This document shows, piece by piece, positions 1 through 6,162 of a stretch of DNA of 6,786 nucleotides (positions within the stretch are counted from its first letter, which is position 1; every line of letters starts with the position of its first letter). This DNA is from an uncultured Lachnospiraceae bacterium (lineage in GTDB: Bacteria > Bacillota > Clostridia > Lachnospirales > Lachnospiraceae): NCBI GenBank assembly GCA_947631075.1, contig CANRJU010000148.1, positions 1-6,786 of the forward strand. The letters run 5' to 3'. The notes under the pieces were generated by a model. The model saw only the letters and a program-made list of their open reading frames with translations. It did not search any database and was not told where the DNA came from. A program made the position numbers and the translations under genes.

Positions 1-366
1 CTCGCCGACGTAGTTGTATTTGTTGGAAGCTACCTCACAGGTTCCGGCGCATTTCACAAATGCGACCTTGCGCACGGAGTCGCCTGCGTCTACGCCCATG
101 ATGGCGCCGATCTTGCCGGCTACCGGAGCGCCGCCCACGGGACATCCGTTCACCGGAGCAGTTCCGGCCACGATTGCGTCTGCCAGGCCGTCGCAGCCCG
201 GGAATCCGCAGCCGCCGCAGTTGTTGCCCGGAAGGCACTCGCGGACCTGTACGACTCTTTCATCTGTCTCTACGGCAAAAGCCTTTGCCGCCACACCCAG
301 AAGGATACCGATGAGGATACCGAGCACGGCCAGGAGAACGATTGAGTAAATAATAATATTTGTCAT
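1..366 (-). CDS. rnfB: Rnf complex ferredoxin-side FeS subunit RnfB (N-terminal part, cut by window edge)
   Basis: This is the first 122 codons of RnfB, the subunit that accepts electrons from reduced ferredoxin on the cytoplasmic face of the Rnf complex. The rest lies beyond the left edge. Residues 4-27 form one hydrophobic membrane anchor. It is followed by the FeS domain, with the motif LPGNNCGGCGFPGC at 45-58 and a further Cys at 75 (NGCPVGG). C50, C53, C58 and C75 are the expected 4Fe-4S ligands. An additional Cys at 44 and a CAGTC pair at 106/110 are also present. The later ferredoxin-like 4Fe-4S domains of the family are not visible because of truncation. The ATG at 364-366 has AAAGGAGG seven bases upstream and lies 17 bp after the rnfA stop, so it is the last visible gene of the rnfCDGEAB operon. 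Family assignment is firm from motifs and context. Confidence 0.95.
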   Translation of the reverse strand, partial: MTNIIIYSIVLLAVLGILIGILLGVAAKAFAVETDERVVQVRECLPGNNCGGCGFPGCDGLADAIVAGTAPVNGCPVGGAPVAGKIGAIMGVDAGDSVRKVAFVKCAGTCEVASNKYNYVGE

Positions 367-383
367 TTCGATTCCTCCTTTAG

Positions 384-959
384 TTAAAAGCTCACGCCGC
401 CAAAGCCGCAGAAGGCAATCGCCATAAGACCGGCTGTAATCAGCACGATCGGCGTTCCCTGAAGGGCTTTCGGAATGTTGCAGTTTTCCAGTTTCTCACG
501 GATTCCCGCCATCAGGCAGATTGCCAGGAAGAATCCGACGGAGGCGCCAAAGCCGTTGATGGTGCTCTCCAGAATGTTGTACTCGTTCTGAACGCTTAAC
601 AGCGCCACGCCCAGTACGGCGCAGTTGGTGGTGATCAGCGGAAGATACACGCCCAGCGACTTATACAGGGCAGGCATCATTTTTTTCAGAACCATCTCGA
701 CAAACTGCACCAAGGCAGCGATGACGAGAATGAATACAATGGTGTTCAAATATTCCAGATTGTTGGGCGCCAGCAAAAGGTTATACAGGGTGCTGGTGAT
801 TACGGAGGAAATGGTAATTACGAAAATTACGGCTCCTCCCATGCCCGCGGCGGTCTGTATCTTCTTCGACACGCCGAGGAACGGACAGATACCCAAAAAC
901 TGGCTCAATACGAAGTTGTTTACCAGCGCGGCAGTAAACAAAATGGTAAATAAACTCAT
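384..959 (-). CDS. rnfA: Rnf complex membrane subunit RnfA
   Basis: This 191-residue integral membrane subunit of the ferredoxin:NAD+ oxidoreductase has full family length. Six hydrophobic stretches are visible (about 2-22, 40-60, 72-90, 101-123, 131-150 and 168-186). The N-terminal signature NNFVLSQFLGICPFLG carries C25, and TTNCAVLG carries C113. In this family the equivalent cysteines, together with those of the homologous RnfE, are known to hold a membrane-embedded FeS centre that relays electrons across the bilayer. The ATG overlaps the rnfE stop by 4 bp (ATGA), which suggests translational coupling. The ribosome binding region is the purine-rich end of rnfE. The paralogue in Na+-NQR is NqrE, but the rnf neighbourhood makes RnfA the right call. 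Confidence 0.97.
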   Translation of the reverse strand: MSLFTILFTAALVNNFVLSQFLGICPFLGVSKKIQTAAGMGGAVIFVITISSVITSTLYNLLLAPNNLEYLNTIVFILVIAALVQFVEMVLKKMMPALYKSLGVYLPLITTNCAVLGVALLSVQNEYNILESTINGFGASVGFFLAICLMAGIREKLENCNIPKALQGTPIVLITAGLMAIAFCGFGGVSF

Positions 960-1594
960 GCTGCCTCATCCCCCTCTCCTTCTTCTTCCTCGGAAACATT
1001 GGTAGCGCTCGGCATCTTCAGGTGATTCTGAAGGGCGGTAAGGCCTGCCAGCACGAAAAATGCTCCCGGAGCCATGACAAAGATGGAAATATGGAACTGG
1101 TCCGGGATGAACTGGAATCCAAAGATGGACCCGCTTCCCAGAATCTCACGGCAGATGCCGATCAGCGTCAGTCCCACGGTAAATCCAAGACCCATGCCGA
1201 TACCGTCAAAAGCGGACGGGAGAATCGGATTCTTGGAGGCGTATGCCTCGGCGCGTCCCAGAATGATACAGTTTACTACAATCAGCGGGATATACACGCC
1301 CAGGGCATCATACAAAAATGGAATGTACGCCTGTAAAAGCAGCTGCACGATGGTCACGAACGAGGCGACCACAACGATAAAGGCCGGAATACGGACTTTA
1401 TCCGGAATGATCTTGCGCAGGGCAGAGATCAGCATATTGGACAAAATCAGCACGACGGTAGTGGAAAGTCCCATGCCCACACCGTTAATGGCGGAAGATG
1501 TAACCGCCAGTGTCGGACACATACCTAACATCATGACAAAGGTAGGGTTTTCCTTAATGATACCGTTGCTAAGACGTTCTGTACATTTGTTCAT
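956..1594 (-). CDS. rnfE: Rnf complex membrane subunit RnfE
   Basis: This 212-residue integral membrane subunit is homologous to RnfA and inserts with the opposite topology in known complexes. Hydrophobic segments cover about 18-31, 38-58, 70-92, 98-112, 127-150 and 170-187. ENPTFVMMLGMCPTLAVT contains C26 and VVNCIILGRAEAYASKN contains C109. These are the family cysteines that, with RnfA C25/C113, ligate the intramembrane FeS site. The ATG at 1592-1594 shares one base with the rnfG stop (TAATG), and a G-rich Shine-Dalgarno (GGGGGGAC) lies upstream. The C-terminus ends in a strongly acidic tail (about 201-210, with four consecutive Glu), encoded by the purine-rich stretch just before the rnfA start. 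Otherwise it looks complete and typical. Confidence 0.96.
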   Translation of the reverse strand: MNKCTERLSNGIIKENPTFVMMLGMCPTLAVTSSAINGVGMGLSTTVVLILSNMLISALRKIIPDKVRIPAFIVVVASFVTIVQLLLQAYIPFLYDALGVYIPLIVVNCIILGRAEAYASKNPILPSAFDGIGMGLGFTVGLTLIGICREILGSGSIFGFQFIPDQFHISIFVMAPGAFFVLAGLTALQNHLKMPSATNVSEEEEGEGDEAA

Positions 1595-2238
1595 TAATTC
1601 GTCCCCCCTTCTGTGGTAGCAAAGAGAAGTCCCTTCACCGCGTTAGTAACGGCGCGGCTTGTAACGGTAGCGCCGGAGAGCGCCTGTACCTGGGATTCCG
1701 TCTCCTCATTTTTATTATACATATTATCCGCCGGATTGGCCGGGAGCTTCTTGGCTTTAAAGCTGTTCTGCCAGTCCTCGTTTACACAGTTGGCGCCAAG
1801 GCCCGCTGTCTCGGACTGGGATGTGATGGAAATGCCGGTCACCAGTCCCGTGGGATCCACTCCCAGGGCAAAATCAATCGCGCCGCCATATCCCTTTTTC
1901 GCTGCTGCCAGATACACCGTGCCGCCGCCGGATGTGGGATGAACCTCGCTGACCTCTACATAGTTGCTCAGCGTGTCGCCGTCCGACACCTCAGCTCCTG
2001 TGAGATCGTGGCTCTCCAGATACTGTGTCACGGTCTTGAGGGCCTCAGCGTCCGCGCCCTGCACTTCATCTCCCTCTACAGCCACGGCCGCGCAGGCCTC
2101 GTTGTTCGCCTTCGCCTGAGCCTCATCGATGGGGCCCTTGGTGATAGCGTACACGCCTGCCAGAACCGCGCCCAGAATGAGAGTAATGAGACAGAGTATT
2201 ATGGCGTCTTTGATCATGGTATCTTTTTTCTCACTCAT
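1594..2238 (-). CDS. rnfG: Rnf complex FMN-binding subunit RnfG
   Basis: This 214-residue subunit has one N-terminal membrane helix (about 9-31) and an extracytoplasmic FMN-binding domain. It carries electrons between the membrane FeS centre and RnfD. The C-terminal motif SGATVTS (188-194) holds T191, the expected attachment site for covalently bound FMN (family rule S/T-G-A-T). GYGG at 116-119 and SETAGLGA at 142-149 are other conserved FMN-domain motifs. I chose the ATG at 2236-2238 because it has AAAGGAGG nine bases upstream and is followed by a normal short cytoplasmic tail (MSEKKDTMIKD). The frame stays open to a TTG at 2286, but that start has no Shine-Dalgarno and would add 16 residues overlapping rnfD. 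The chosen start overlaps the rnfD stop by 8 bp, and the gene shares one base with rnfE. Confidence 0.95.
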   Translation of the reverse strand: MSEKKDTMIKDAIILCLITLILGAVLAGVYAITKGPIDEAQAKANNEACAAVAVEGDEVQGADAEALKTVTQYLESHDLTGAEVSDGDTLSNYVEVSEVHPTSGGGTVYLAAAKKGYGGAIDFALGVDPTGLVTGISITSQSETAGLGANCVNEDWQNSFKAKKLPANPADNMYNKNEETESQVQALSGATVTSRAVTNAVKGLLFATTEGGTN

Positions 2239-3208
2239 TTGCCTTGCCCTCCTTTCCAAATGCTTTTGGAATGGTGAATTTCTCAATCAGCGGAACGCAC
2301 AGGTTGCCGATGATGATGGCAAAGGAAACGCCCTCTGCGGACTCACCGAAGAACCGGAACAGGCCGGTCAGAAGACCGAGGAGTATTCCGAATATAATTT
2401 TCCCTTTCGGGGTAATCGGGCTCGTGACGTAGTCCGTCGCCATGAAGAAGGCTCCCAGAAGGAGACCGCCTCCGCACAGCTCGTAGAGCACCGGATAGGG
2501 AGCTCCGCCCGCCACGGTCTGATAAAGCAAATCAAAAATGACAAATGTAACAATGTACGCGACCGGAATCTTCCAGTCGATGACCTTCCGGATCAGAAGA
2601 TAAATGGCTCCGATCAGGATGGCGAGAGCCGACGTCTCACCGATGGTACCCGTCGTAGTTCCCAAAAACATCTTCATAAGATCCGGCAGTCCGCCCTCCT
2701 TCACCTGCATAAGGGGAGTAGCGCTGCTGGTGGCGTCGATGGCGATGCCCGCCCAGATCGGATTTCCCTCTTTGATAGTGAAGCTCGTCATGGCGCTGCT
2801 GAATGCCAGCATCAAAAAGCACCTTCCCGCTAACGCCGGGTTCATAAAGTTCTGTCCCAGGCCGCCAAAGAGCTGCTTTGCGATGATAATGGCAAATACG
2901 CCTCCTAACACGCACATCCAGATCGGAATGGTGCTCGGCAGGTTCAGCGCCAGCAAAAGGCCGGTCAGAAGCGCGCTGCAGTCGCCCGTCGTGATCGGCT
3001 GCTTCATCAGCTTCTGCCAGATATACTCTGCTAACACACACGTCACGCAGGTGGCAAGAATGACCACAACTGCGCTGAATCTAAAGTTCCAGATACCCAC
3101 CAGCGTGGTCGGTATCAATGCAATAATGACATCTCTCATGATGGACGCTGTCGAAGAATTGTCCCTGACATGAGGAGATGACGAAACGTTCAGCAATTTT
3201 TCTTCCAT
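2231..3208 (-). CDS. rnfD: Rnf complex FMN-binding membrane subunit RnfD
   Basis: This 325-residue polytopic membrane protein of the NqrB/RnfD family carries covalent FMN and takes part in the redox-linked ion pathway. The motif TSSATPL at 160-166 contains T164, the expected FMN-linked threonine. GGLGQNFMNPA (115-125) and MATDYVTSPITPKG (256-269) are conserved family segments. About eight or more hydrophobic stretches are seen, for example 24-60, 78-110, 128-143, 191-207, 214-231, 281-296 and 305-317. The N-terminus has the typical SSSPHVRDNSS element (9-19). The ATG at 3206-3208 has GAGGAGG seven bases upstream and sits 15 bp after the rnfC stop. The last codons hold the rnfG ribosome binding site and overlap its start. 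Confidence 0.97.
   Translation of the reverse strand: MEEKLLNVSSSPHVRDNSSTASIMRDVIIALIPTTLVGIWNFRFSAVVVILATCVTCVLAEYIWQKLMKQPITTGDCSALLTGLLLALNLPSTIPIWMCVLGGVFAIIIAKQLFGGLGQNFMNPALAGRCFLMLAFSSAMTSFTIKEGNPIWAGIAIDATSSATPLMQVKEGGLPDLMKMFLGTTTGTIGETSALAILIGAIYLLIRKVIDWKIPVAYIVTFVIFDLLYQTVAGGAPYPVLYELCGGGLLLGAFFMATDYVTSPITPKGKIIFGILLGLLTGLFRFFGESAEGVSFAIIIGNLCVPLIEKFTIPKAFGKEGKANE
2248..2255 (-). promoter_or_regulatory. Ribosome binding site that fixes the rnfG start
   Basis: On the minus strand this reads AAAGGAGG, nine bases before the ATG at 2236-2238. It lies inside the rnfD coding sequence. It supports the short (214-residue) RnfG over the longer TTG-initiated frame. Confidence 0.85.
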
Positions 3209-3223
3209 TTTATATCCTCCTCA

Positions 3224-4549
3224 TTAGGCTTTCTTTCTGCTGTTGTCCATAACAGCGCGTCTCGCCTGCTTAAAGATCTGCGTCAGTCTCCGCTTCGCCG
3301 GGCAGACATAGGTACAGGTGCCGCACTCGTAGCACTCCATGCCGTTCAGCTTCTGGAAATCATCCAGATCAATCCGCTCAGCCGCAAGCGCCATCATCTG
3401 TGGAACCAGATGGCTCGGACAGACGGTCGCGCACCGCCCGCAGCGGATACAGTTCGTGGGCTCGCAGGCTGCCACCTCGTCCTTGCTCATCGCCAGAATG
3501 GATGAGCTGGTCTTGGTAATCGGCGTGTTCAGATCGTACATAGCCATGCCCATCATCGGTCCGCCGGAGATCAGCTTCTCCGCCTCGCACTTTAAGCCGC
3601 CCGCCTCGTCAAGCAGCTCCTTGTGGCTCATGCCGAACTTCACTTCATAGTTCTGCGGCTTCGCCATCGCGTCTCCCGTCAGGGTAATCACGCGGCTCAT
3701 GCTCGGCGTGCACTTGCACACGGCGTCGTAGACGGCAAGAACCGTCTGGACATTGTCCACGATACAGCCCGCGTCCGCCGGCAGCATCTTAGAGTAGATC
3801 CTGCGCCCTGTGACCACATAGATGATCTGACGCTCCGCGCCCTGCGGGTACTTGGTCTTTAGCACCTTGACCTCCAGATTCGGAATCTTGTCTGTCAGGT
3901 ACTGCAGCTTGGCAATGGCCTCCGGCTTGTTGTCCTCGATGGCGATAACGCCCTTTGCCTTCGGGAACAGAGATACCAGTACCTCCAGCCCCTTCACTAA
4001 CTCCTCCGAGCGCTCCAGCATCAGACGGTAGTCCGACGTCAGATACGGCTCGCACTCGGCGCCGTTGACAATGACGTAATCGATCTCATCTTCATTTTTC
4101 GGGGTAACTTTTACATTTGTGGGGAAACCGGCCCCGCCCATGCCGACAATGCCGGCGTCCTTGATGATCTGGCGGATTTCCTCTTTGGATAATTTGGTGT
4201 AATCCCTGTCTTGTCCGAGGCCCTCTACCGGTGTATACTGACCATCGTTGGCAATGACCACGCAGGTCGCCTTCGCACCGGAAGACAGCAGTCTGGGTTC
4301 TACCGCTTTGACCTCACCGGAGACAGAGCTCACAATATTGGCTGAAATGAAGCCGCTGGCTTCGCCAATAATCTGCCCCATCTTCACCGTATCGCCTACG
4401 GCTACGACGGGTGTCGCAGGGGCCCCGATGTGCTGGCTCATGGAGAAAACCAGTTCCTCCTTCGGCATCATCACCTGAATCGGGCTCTCCGAGCTGAGTT
4501 CCTTGCCCTCATACGGATGCGTGCCCCCTCTAAAGGTTGACTGTCCCAA
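3224..4549 (-). CDS. rnfC: Rnf complex NADH-side FeS/flavin subunit RnfC (TTG start)
   Basis: This 441-residue cytoplasmic subunit is the NAD+-reducing end of the Rnf complex. Domains in order are: an N-terminal RnfC barrel (FRGGTHPYEGKELS at 6-19, about 1-115); a Rossmann-like nucleotide/FMN region with GIVGMGGAGFPT (133-144) and NGAECEPYL (162-170); an SLBB-like part (about 260-335); and two 4Fe-4S motifs. Their ligands are C367/C370/C373/C377 (CIRCGRCATVCP) and C406/C409/C412/C416 (CYECGTCTYVCP). The protein ends soon after the second cluster and lacks the long Ala/Lys-rich tail of proteobacterial RnfC, as is usual in Clostridia. The start is TTG at 4547-4549. It is chosen because a perfect AAAGGAGG lies eight bases upstream and because the N-terminus matches the family. 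It is the first gene of the operon, about 35 nt after the predicted transcription start. Confidence 0.97.
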   Translation of the reverse strand: MGQSTFRGGTHPYEGKELSSESPIQVMMPKEELVFSMSQHIGAPATPVVAVGDTVKMGQIIGEASGFISANIVSSVSGEVKAVEPRLLSSGAKATCVVIANDGQYTPVEGLGQDRDYTKLSKEEIRQIIKDAGIVGMGGAGFPTNVKVTPKNEDEIDYVIVNGAECEPYLTSDYRLMLERSEELVKGLEVLVSLFPKAKGVIAIEDNKPEAIAKLQYLTDKIPNLEVKVLKTKYPQGAERQIIYVVTGRRIYSKMLPADAGCIVDNVQTVLAVYDAVCKCTPSMSRVITLTGDAMAKPQNYEVKFGMSHKELLDEAGGLKCEAEKLISGGPMMGMAMYDLNTPITKTSSSILAMSKDEVAACEPTNCIRCGRCATVCPSHLVPQMMALAAERIDLDDFQKLNGMECYECGTCTYVCPAKRRLTQIFKQARRAVMDNSRKKA

Positions 4550-4557
4550 TGAAATTT

Positions 4558-4565
4558 CCTCCTTT
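4558..4565 (-). promoter_or_regulatory. Shine-Dalgarno that decides the TTG start of rnfC
   Basis: This reads AAAGGAGG on the minus strand, eight bases before the TTG at 4547-4549. No in-frame ATG exists near the expected N-terminus, so this strong site is the main support for the non-AUG start. Confidence 0.85.
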
Positions 4566-4590
4566 TACGATTTTTTCATCACTGCCTCTT

Positions 4591-4618
4591 ATTATATCAC
4601 ACTCGACAAAAATGACAA
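4591..4618 (-). promoter_or_regulatory. Sigma-A type promoter of the rnf operon
   Basis: On the minus strand the -35 is TTGTCA (4613-4618). A 16-bp spacer follows, then a consensus -10 TATAAT (4591-4596), preceded by TG one base upstream (extended -10). The predicted start is near 4584, giving a leader of about 35 nt before rnfC. The DNA upstream is AT-rich (4619-4660). A short TTGTC repeat occurs across the -35 and spacer. No match to a Rex-type operator is seen. The spacer is one base short of the ideal 17. Confidence 0.85.
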
Positions 4619-4636
4619 GTTTTCCACAGAAAATTC

Positions 4637-4649
4637 ATAGAATTTCTAT
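4637..4649. repeat. Short perfect palindrome upstream of the rnf promoter
   Basis: ATAGAATTTCTAT is a perfect 6-1-6 inverted repeat centred about 25 bp upstream of the rnf -35 hexamer. It is embedded in AT-rich DNA and flanked by a direct ATTCAT repeat (4633-4638 and 4648-4653). It could be an operator or simply an AT-rich UP-like region. No known regulator is recognised from the sequence. Confidence 0.35.
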
Positions 4650-4661
4650 TCATTATGCACA

Positions 4662-4688
4662 ACGCGCGGATTTCCCCGCGCCGCGCGT
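4662..4688 (-). terminator. GC-rich hairpin after the MATE gene, probable terminator
   Basis: ACGCGCGG and CCGCGCGT pair perfectly (8 bp) around an 11-nt loop, starting seven bases after the MATE stop codon. An alternative 6-bp GCGCGG/CCGCGC pairing with a 6-nt loop is also possible. The following sequence on the minus strand (TTGTGCATAATG) has only a weak U-run, so this is an atypical intrinsic terminator. Its position between the MATE stop and the rnf promoter still makes a termination role likely. Confidence 0.55.
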
Positions 4689-4695
4689 CCGGGAT

Positions 4696-6078
4696 TCACA
4701 CTACGATGTTCCGGATCCAGATCCCCTTCTTCAGCAAAATATAGCCGACAATCGATTTCACGCCGTCCATCACCAGGAAATAGACCAGATAGGTGGGCAG
4801 TATGGGCAGCGCCGTAAAATGCACCACGCTGTACAGCACCGGTATGACCACGCACCAGGAGTAGGCGCTGTCGAAGAAAAACGTGATAATCGTCCTCCCT
4901 CCGGACCGGATAGTAAAATAGGCCGCGTGGAGAAATGCCTCAAGCGGCATGAGGCAGGCGGTGATCTGAATCATCCGCGACGCCAGATGGCGCACCTCGC
5001 CGCTTGTATTGTACGCCTGTGGGAAAAATGGCGCCACAAGGAGCATAATCAGGCTGGTAATCATGGTACAAAATACGGAAAAGACGATGACTTTCCTCGC
5101 CGTGTCCTTGGCCTGCTCGAACTGGCTGGCCCCCAAGAGCTGTCCCACCAGGATGGCCACCGCGTCGCCCATCGCGATAAAAATCACATTGAACAGGTTT
5201 CCGATGGTGGACGCGATGTTGACCGCCGCCACCACGGAAAATCCGCGCACGGAAAAGCACTGGTTCGCCATCGCCACTCCCGCGGACCACAGAAACTCGT
5301 TGACGAGCAGCGGCGCGCCCTTTTTGATGATATCGGCCGCCAGCGTCCCCGGCAGGCGGAGGCTCTTGTACGCGCCGATGATAAAGGCATTTTTCTTCCT
5401 GTGCCGATGCGTCCACGCCACCACGATCGCGCACTCCACCACGCGGGCGAGCACCGTCGCCGCCGCGGCTCCCCGTACTCCCAACGCCGGCGCCCCGAAT
5501 TTTCCGAATATCAGGATATAGTTAAAGGTCATGTTGACGAACACCGCCACCAGGCCGGACACCATCGGGACCATCGTCTGCCCCGTCTCGCGCAGCGTGC
5601 TGACATAGACCTGCACCAGCGTAAAGGGAAGTATCTCCAGGACAATCACCGACAGATACTGCCTGCCGTATGTATAGGCGGCCTCCAGATTCCCGCTCTC
5701 CCCTGATGTGAGGTAGAGCCGGATCAGGCTCCCGCCCGCCGTGAGGAAAATCGTCAGCGCCGCCGCGATAATGATGATTCCCATGATCAGCTTGAACCGG
5801 AACGTATCCCGCACGCCCTTTGTGTCCCCGTGTCCGTAAAACTGCGCGCCGAAAATGCCTGCGCCGGAAAATCCGCCAAAGACCAACAGGTTGAACACAA
5901 ACACCAGCTGATTCACAATGGCGACTCCCGACATGGGCTCCGTCCCCAGCTGTCCCACCATGATATTGTCCAAAAAGCCCACCAGATTCGTGATGCCGTT
6001 CTGAACTATAATCGGAACCGCCAGCCACAGAAGCTTCCGGTAAAAGGCGCGGTCCCCGATCCACCTCTCCCTGATCAT
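4696..6078 (-). CDS. MATE family multidrug/metabolite efflux transporter
   Basis: This 460-residue inner-membrane transporter is of the MATE fold. Such proteins export cationic drugs or metabolites in exchange for Na+ or H+. About twelve hydrophobic segments arranged in two halves are visible, which is normal family length. Family features include QNGITNLVGFLDNIMVGQLG (26-45, with D37 in helix 1, the position of the conserved acidic residue of NorM-like pumps), GGFSGAGIFGAQFYGHGD (68-85), STLRETGQT (160-168) and NYILIFGKFGAPALGVRGAA (186-205). The substrate cannot be deduced. The ATG at 6076-6078 has GAGGAGG upstream at good spacing. The gene lies between the SCP2 terminator and the rnf promoter, so it is probably a separate unit and not functionally tied to Rnf. 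The stop TGA is at 4696-4698. Confidence 0.93.
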   Translation of the reverse strand: MIRERWIGDRAFYRKLLWLAVPIIVQNGITNLVGFLDNIMVGQLGTEPMSGVAIVNQLVFVFNLLVFGGFSGAGIFGAQFYGHGDTKGVRDTFRFKLIMGIIIIAAALTIFLTAGGSLIRLYLTSGESGNLEAAYTYGRQYLSVIVLEILPFTLVQVYVSTLRETGQTMVPMVSGLVAVFVNMTFNYILIFGKFGAPALGVRGAAAATVLARVVECAIVVAWTHRHRKKNAFIIGAYKSLRLPGTLAADIIKKGAPLLVNEFLWSAGVAMANQCFSVRGFSVVAAVNIASTIGNLFNVIFIAMGDAVAILVGQLLGASQFEQAKDTARKVIVFSVFCTMITSLIMLLVAPFFPQAYNTSGEVRHLASRMIQITACLMPLEAFLHAAYFTIRSGGRTIITFFFDSAYSWCVVIPVLYSVVHFTALPILPTYLVYFLVMDGVKSIVGYILLKKGIWIRNIVV

Positions 6079-6121
6079 TATATGCTTCCTCCTCGTTCCT
6101 CTATTCCCATTTTCCTATTCC

Positions 6122-6154
6122 AAAATCCCCGGAGGAACAAAGTCCGCCGGGGAT
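6122..6154 (-). terminator. Rho-independent terminator of the SCP2 gene
   Basis: On the minus strand, ATCCCCGG (6147-6154) pairs perfectly with CCGGGGAT (6125-6132). A further GGA/TCC pairing lies inside after one mismatch, leaving a CTTTGT loop. A short T-run (TTTTGG) follows directly. The hairpin starts about nine bases after the SCP2 stop codon. The T-run is short, so some read-through into the MATE gene is possible. Confidence 0.8.
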
Positions 6155-6162
6155 CTGTAATC

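Noticed and set aside
1074..1619. Plus-strand open frame of 181 codons opposite rnfE
   Set aside because: It is antisense to an intact RnfE with conserved cysteines and shows no family resemblance or convincing ribosome binding site.
2239..2286. Upstream TTG extension of RnfG (16 extra residues)
   Set aside because: There is no Shine-Dalgarno before the TTG, it would overlap rnfD by 56 bp, and the ATG at 2238 has an ideal AAAGGAGG.
2129..2833. Plus-strand open frame of 234 codons opposite rnfG/rnfD
   Set aside because: It has low-complexity polar composition, no recognisable motif, and overlaps two genes with intact FMN motifs on the other strand.
4591..4660. A Rex-type redox operator at the rnf promoter
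   Set aside because: No TTGTTAA/TTAACAA inverted repeat is present. The TTGTC repeats there are direct, not palindromic.
4537..5706. Plus-strand open frame of 389 codons opposite the MATE gene
   Set aside because: Its product is rich in His, Arg, Asp and Gln with no hydrophobic or domain pattern. It lies wholly antisense to a well-supported MATE gene, and its start falls in the rnfC start region. It is a codon-bias shadow.
5522..6064. Minus-strand open frame of 180 codons in another frame within the MATE gene
   Set aside because: The Gly/Arg/His-rich product is a frame-shifted shadow of the MATE coding sequence.
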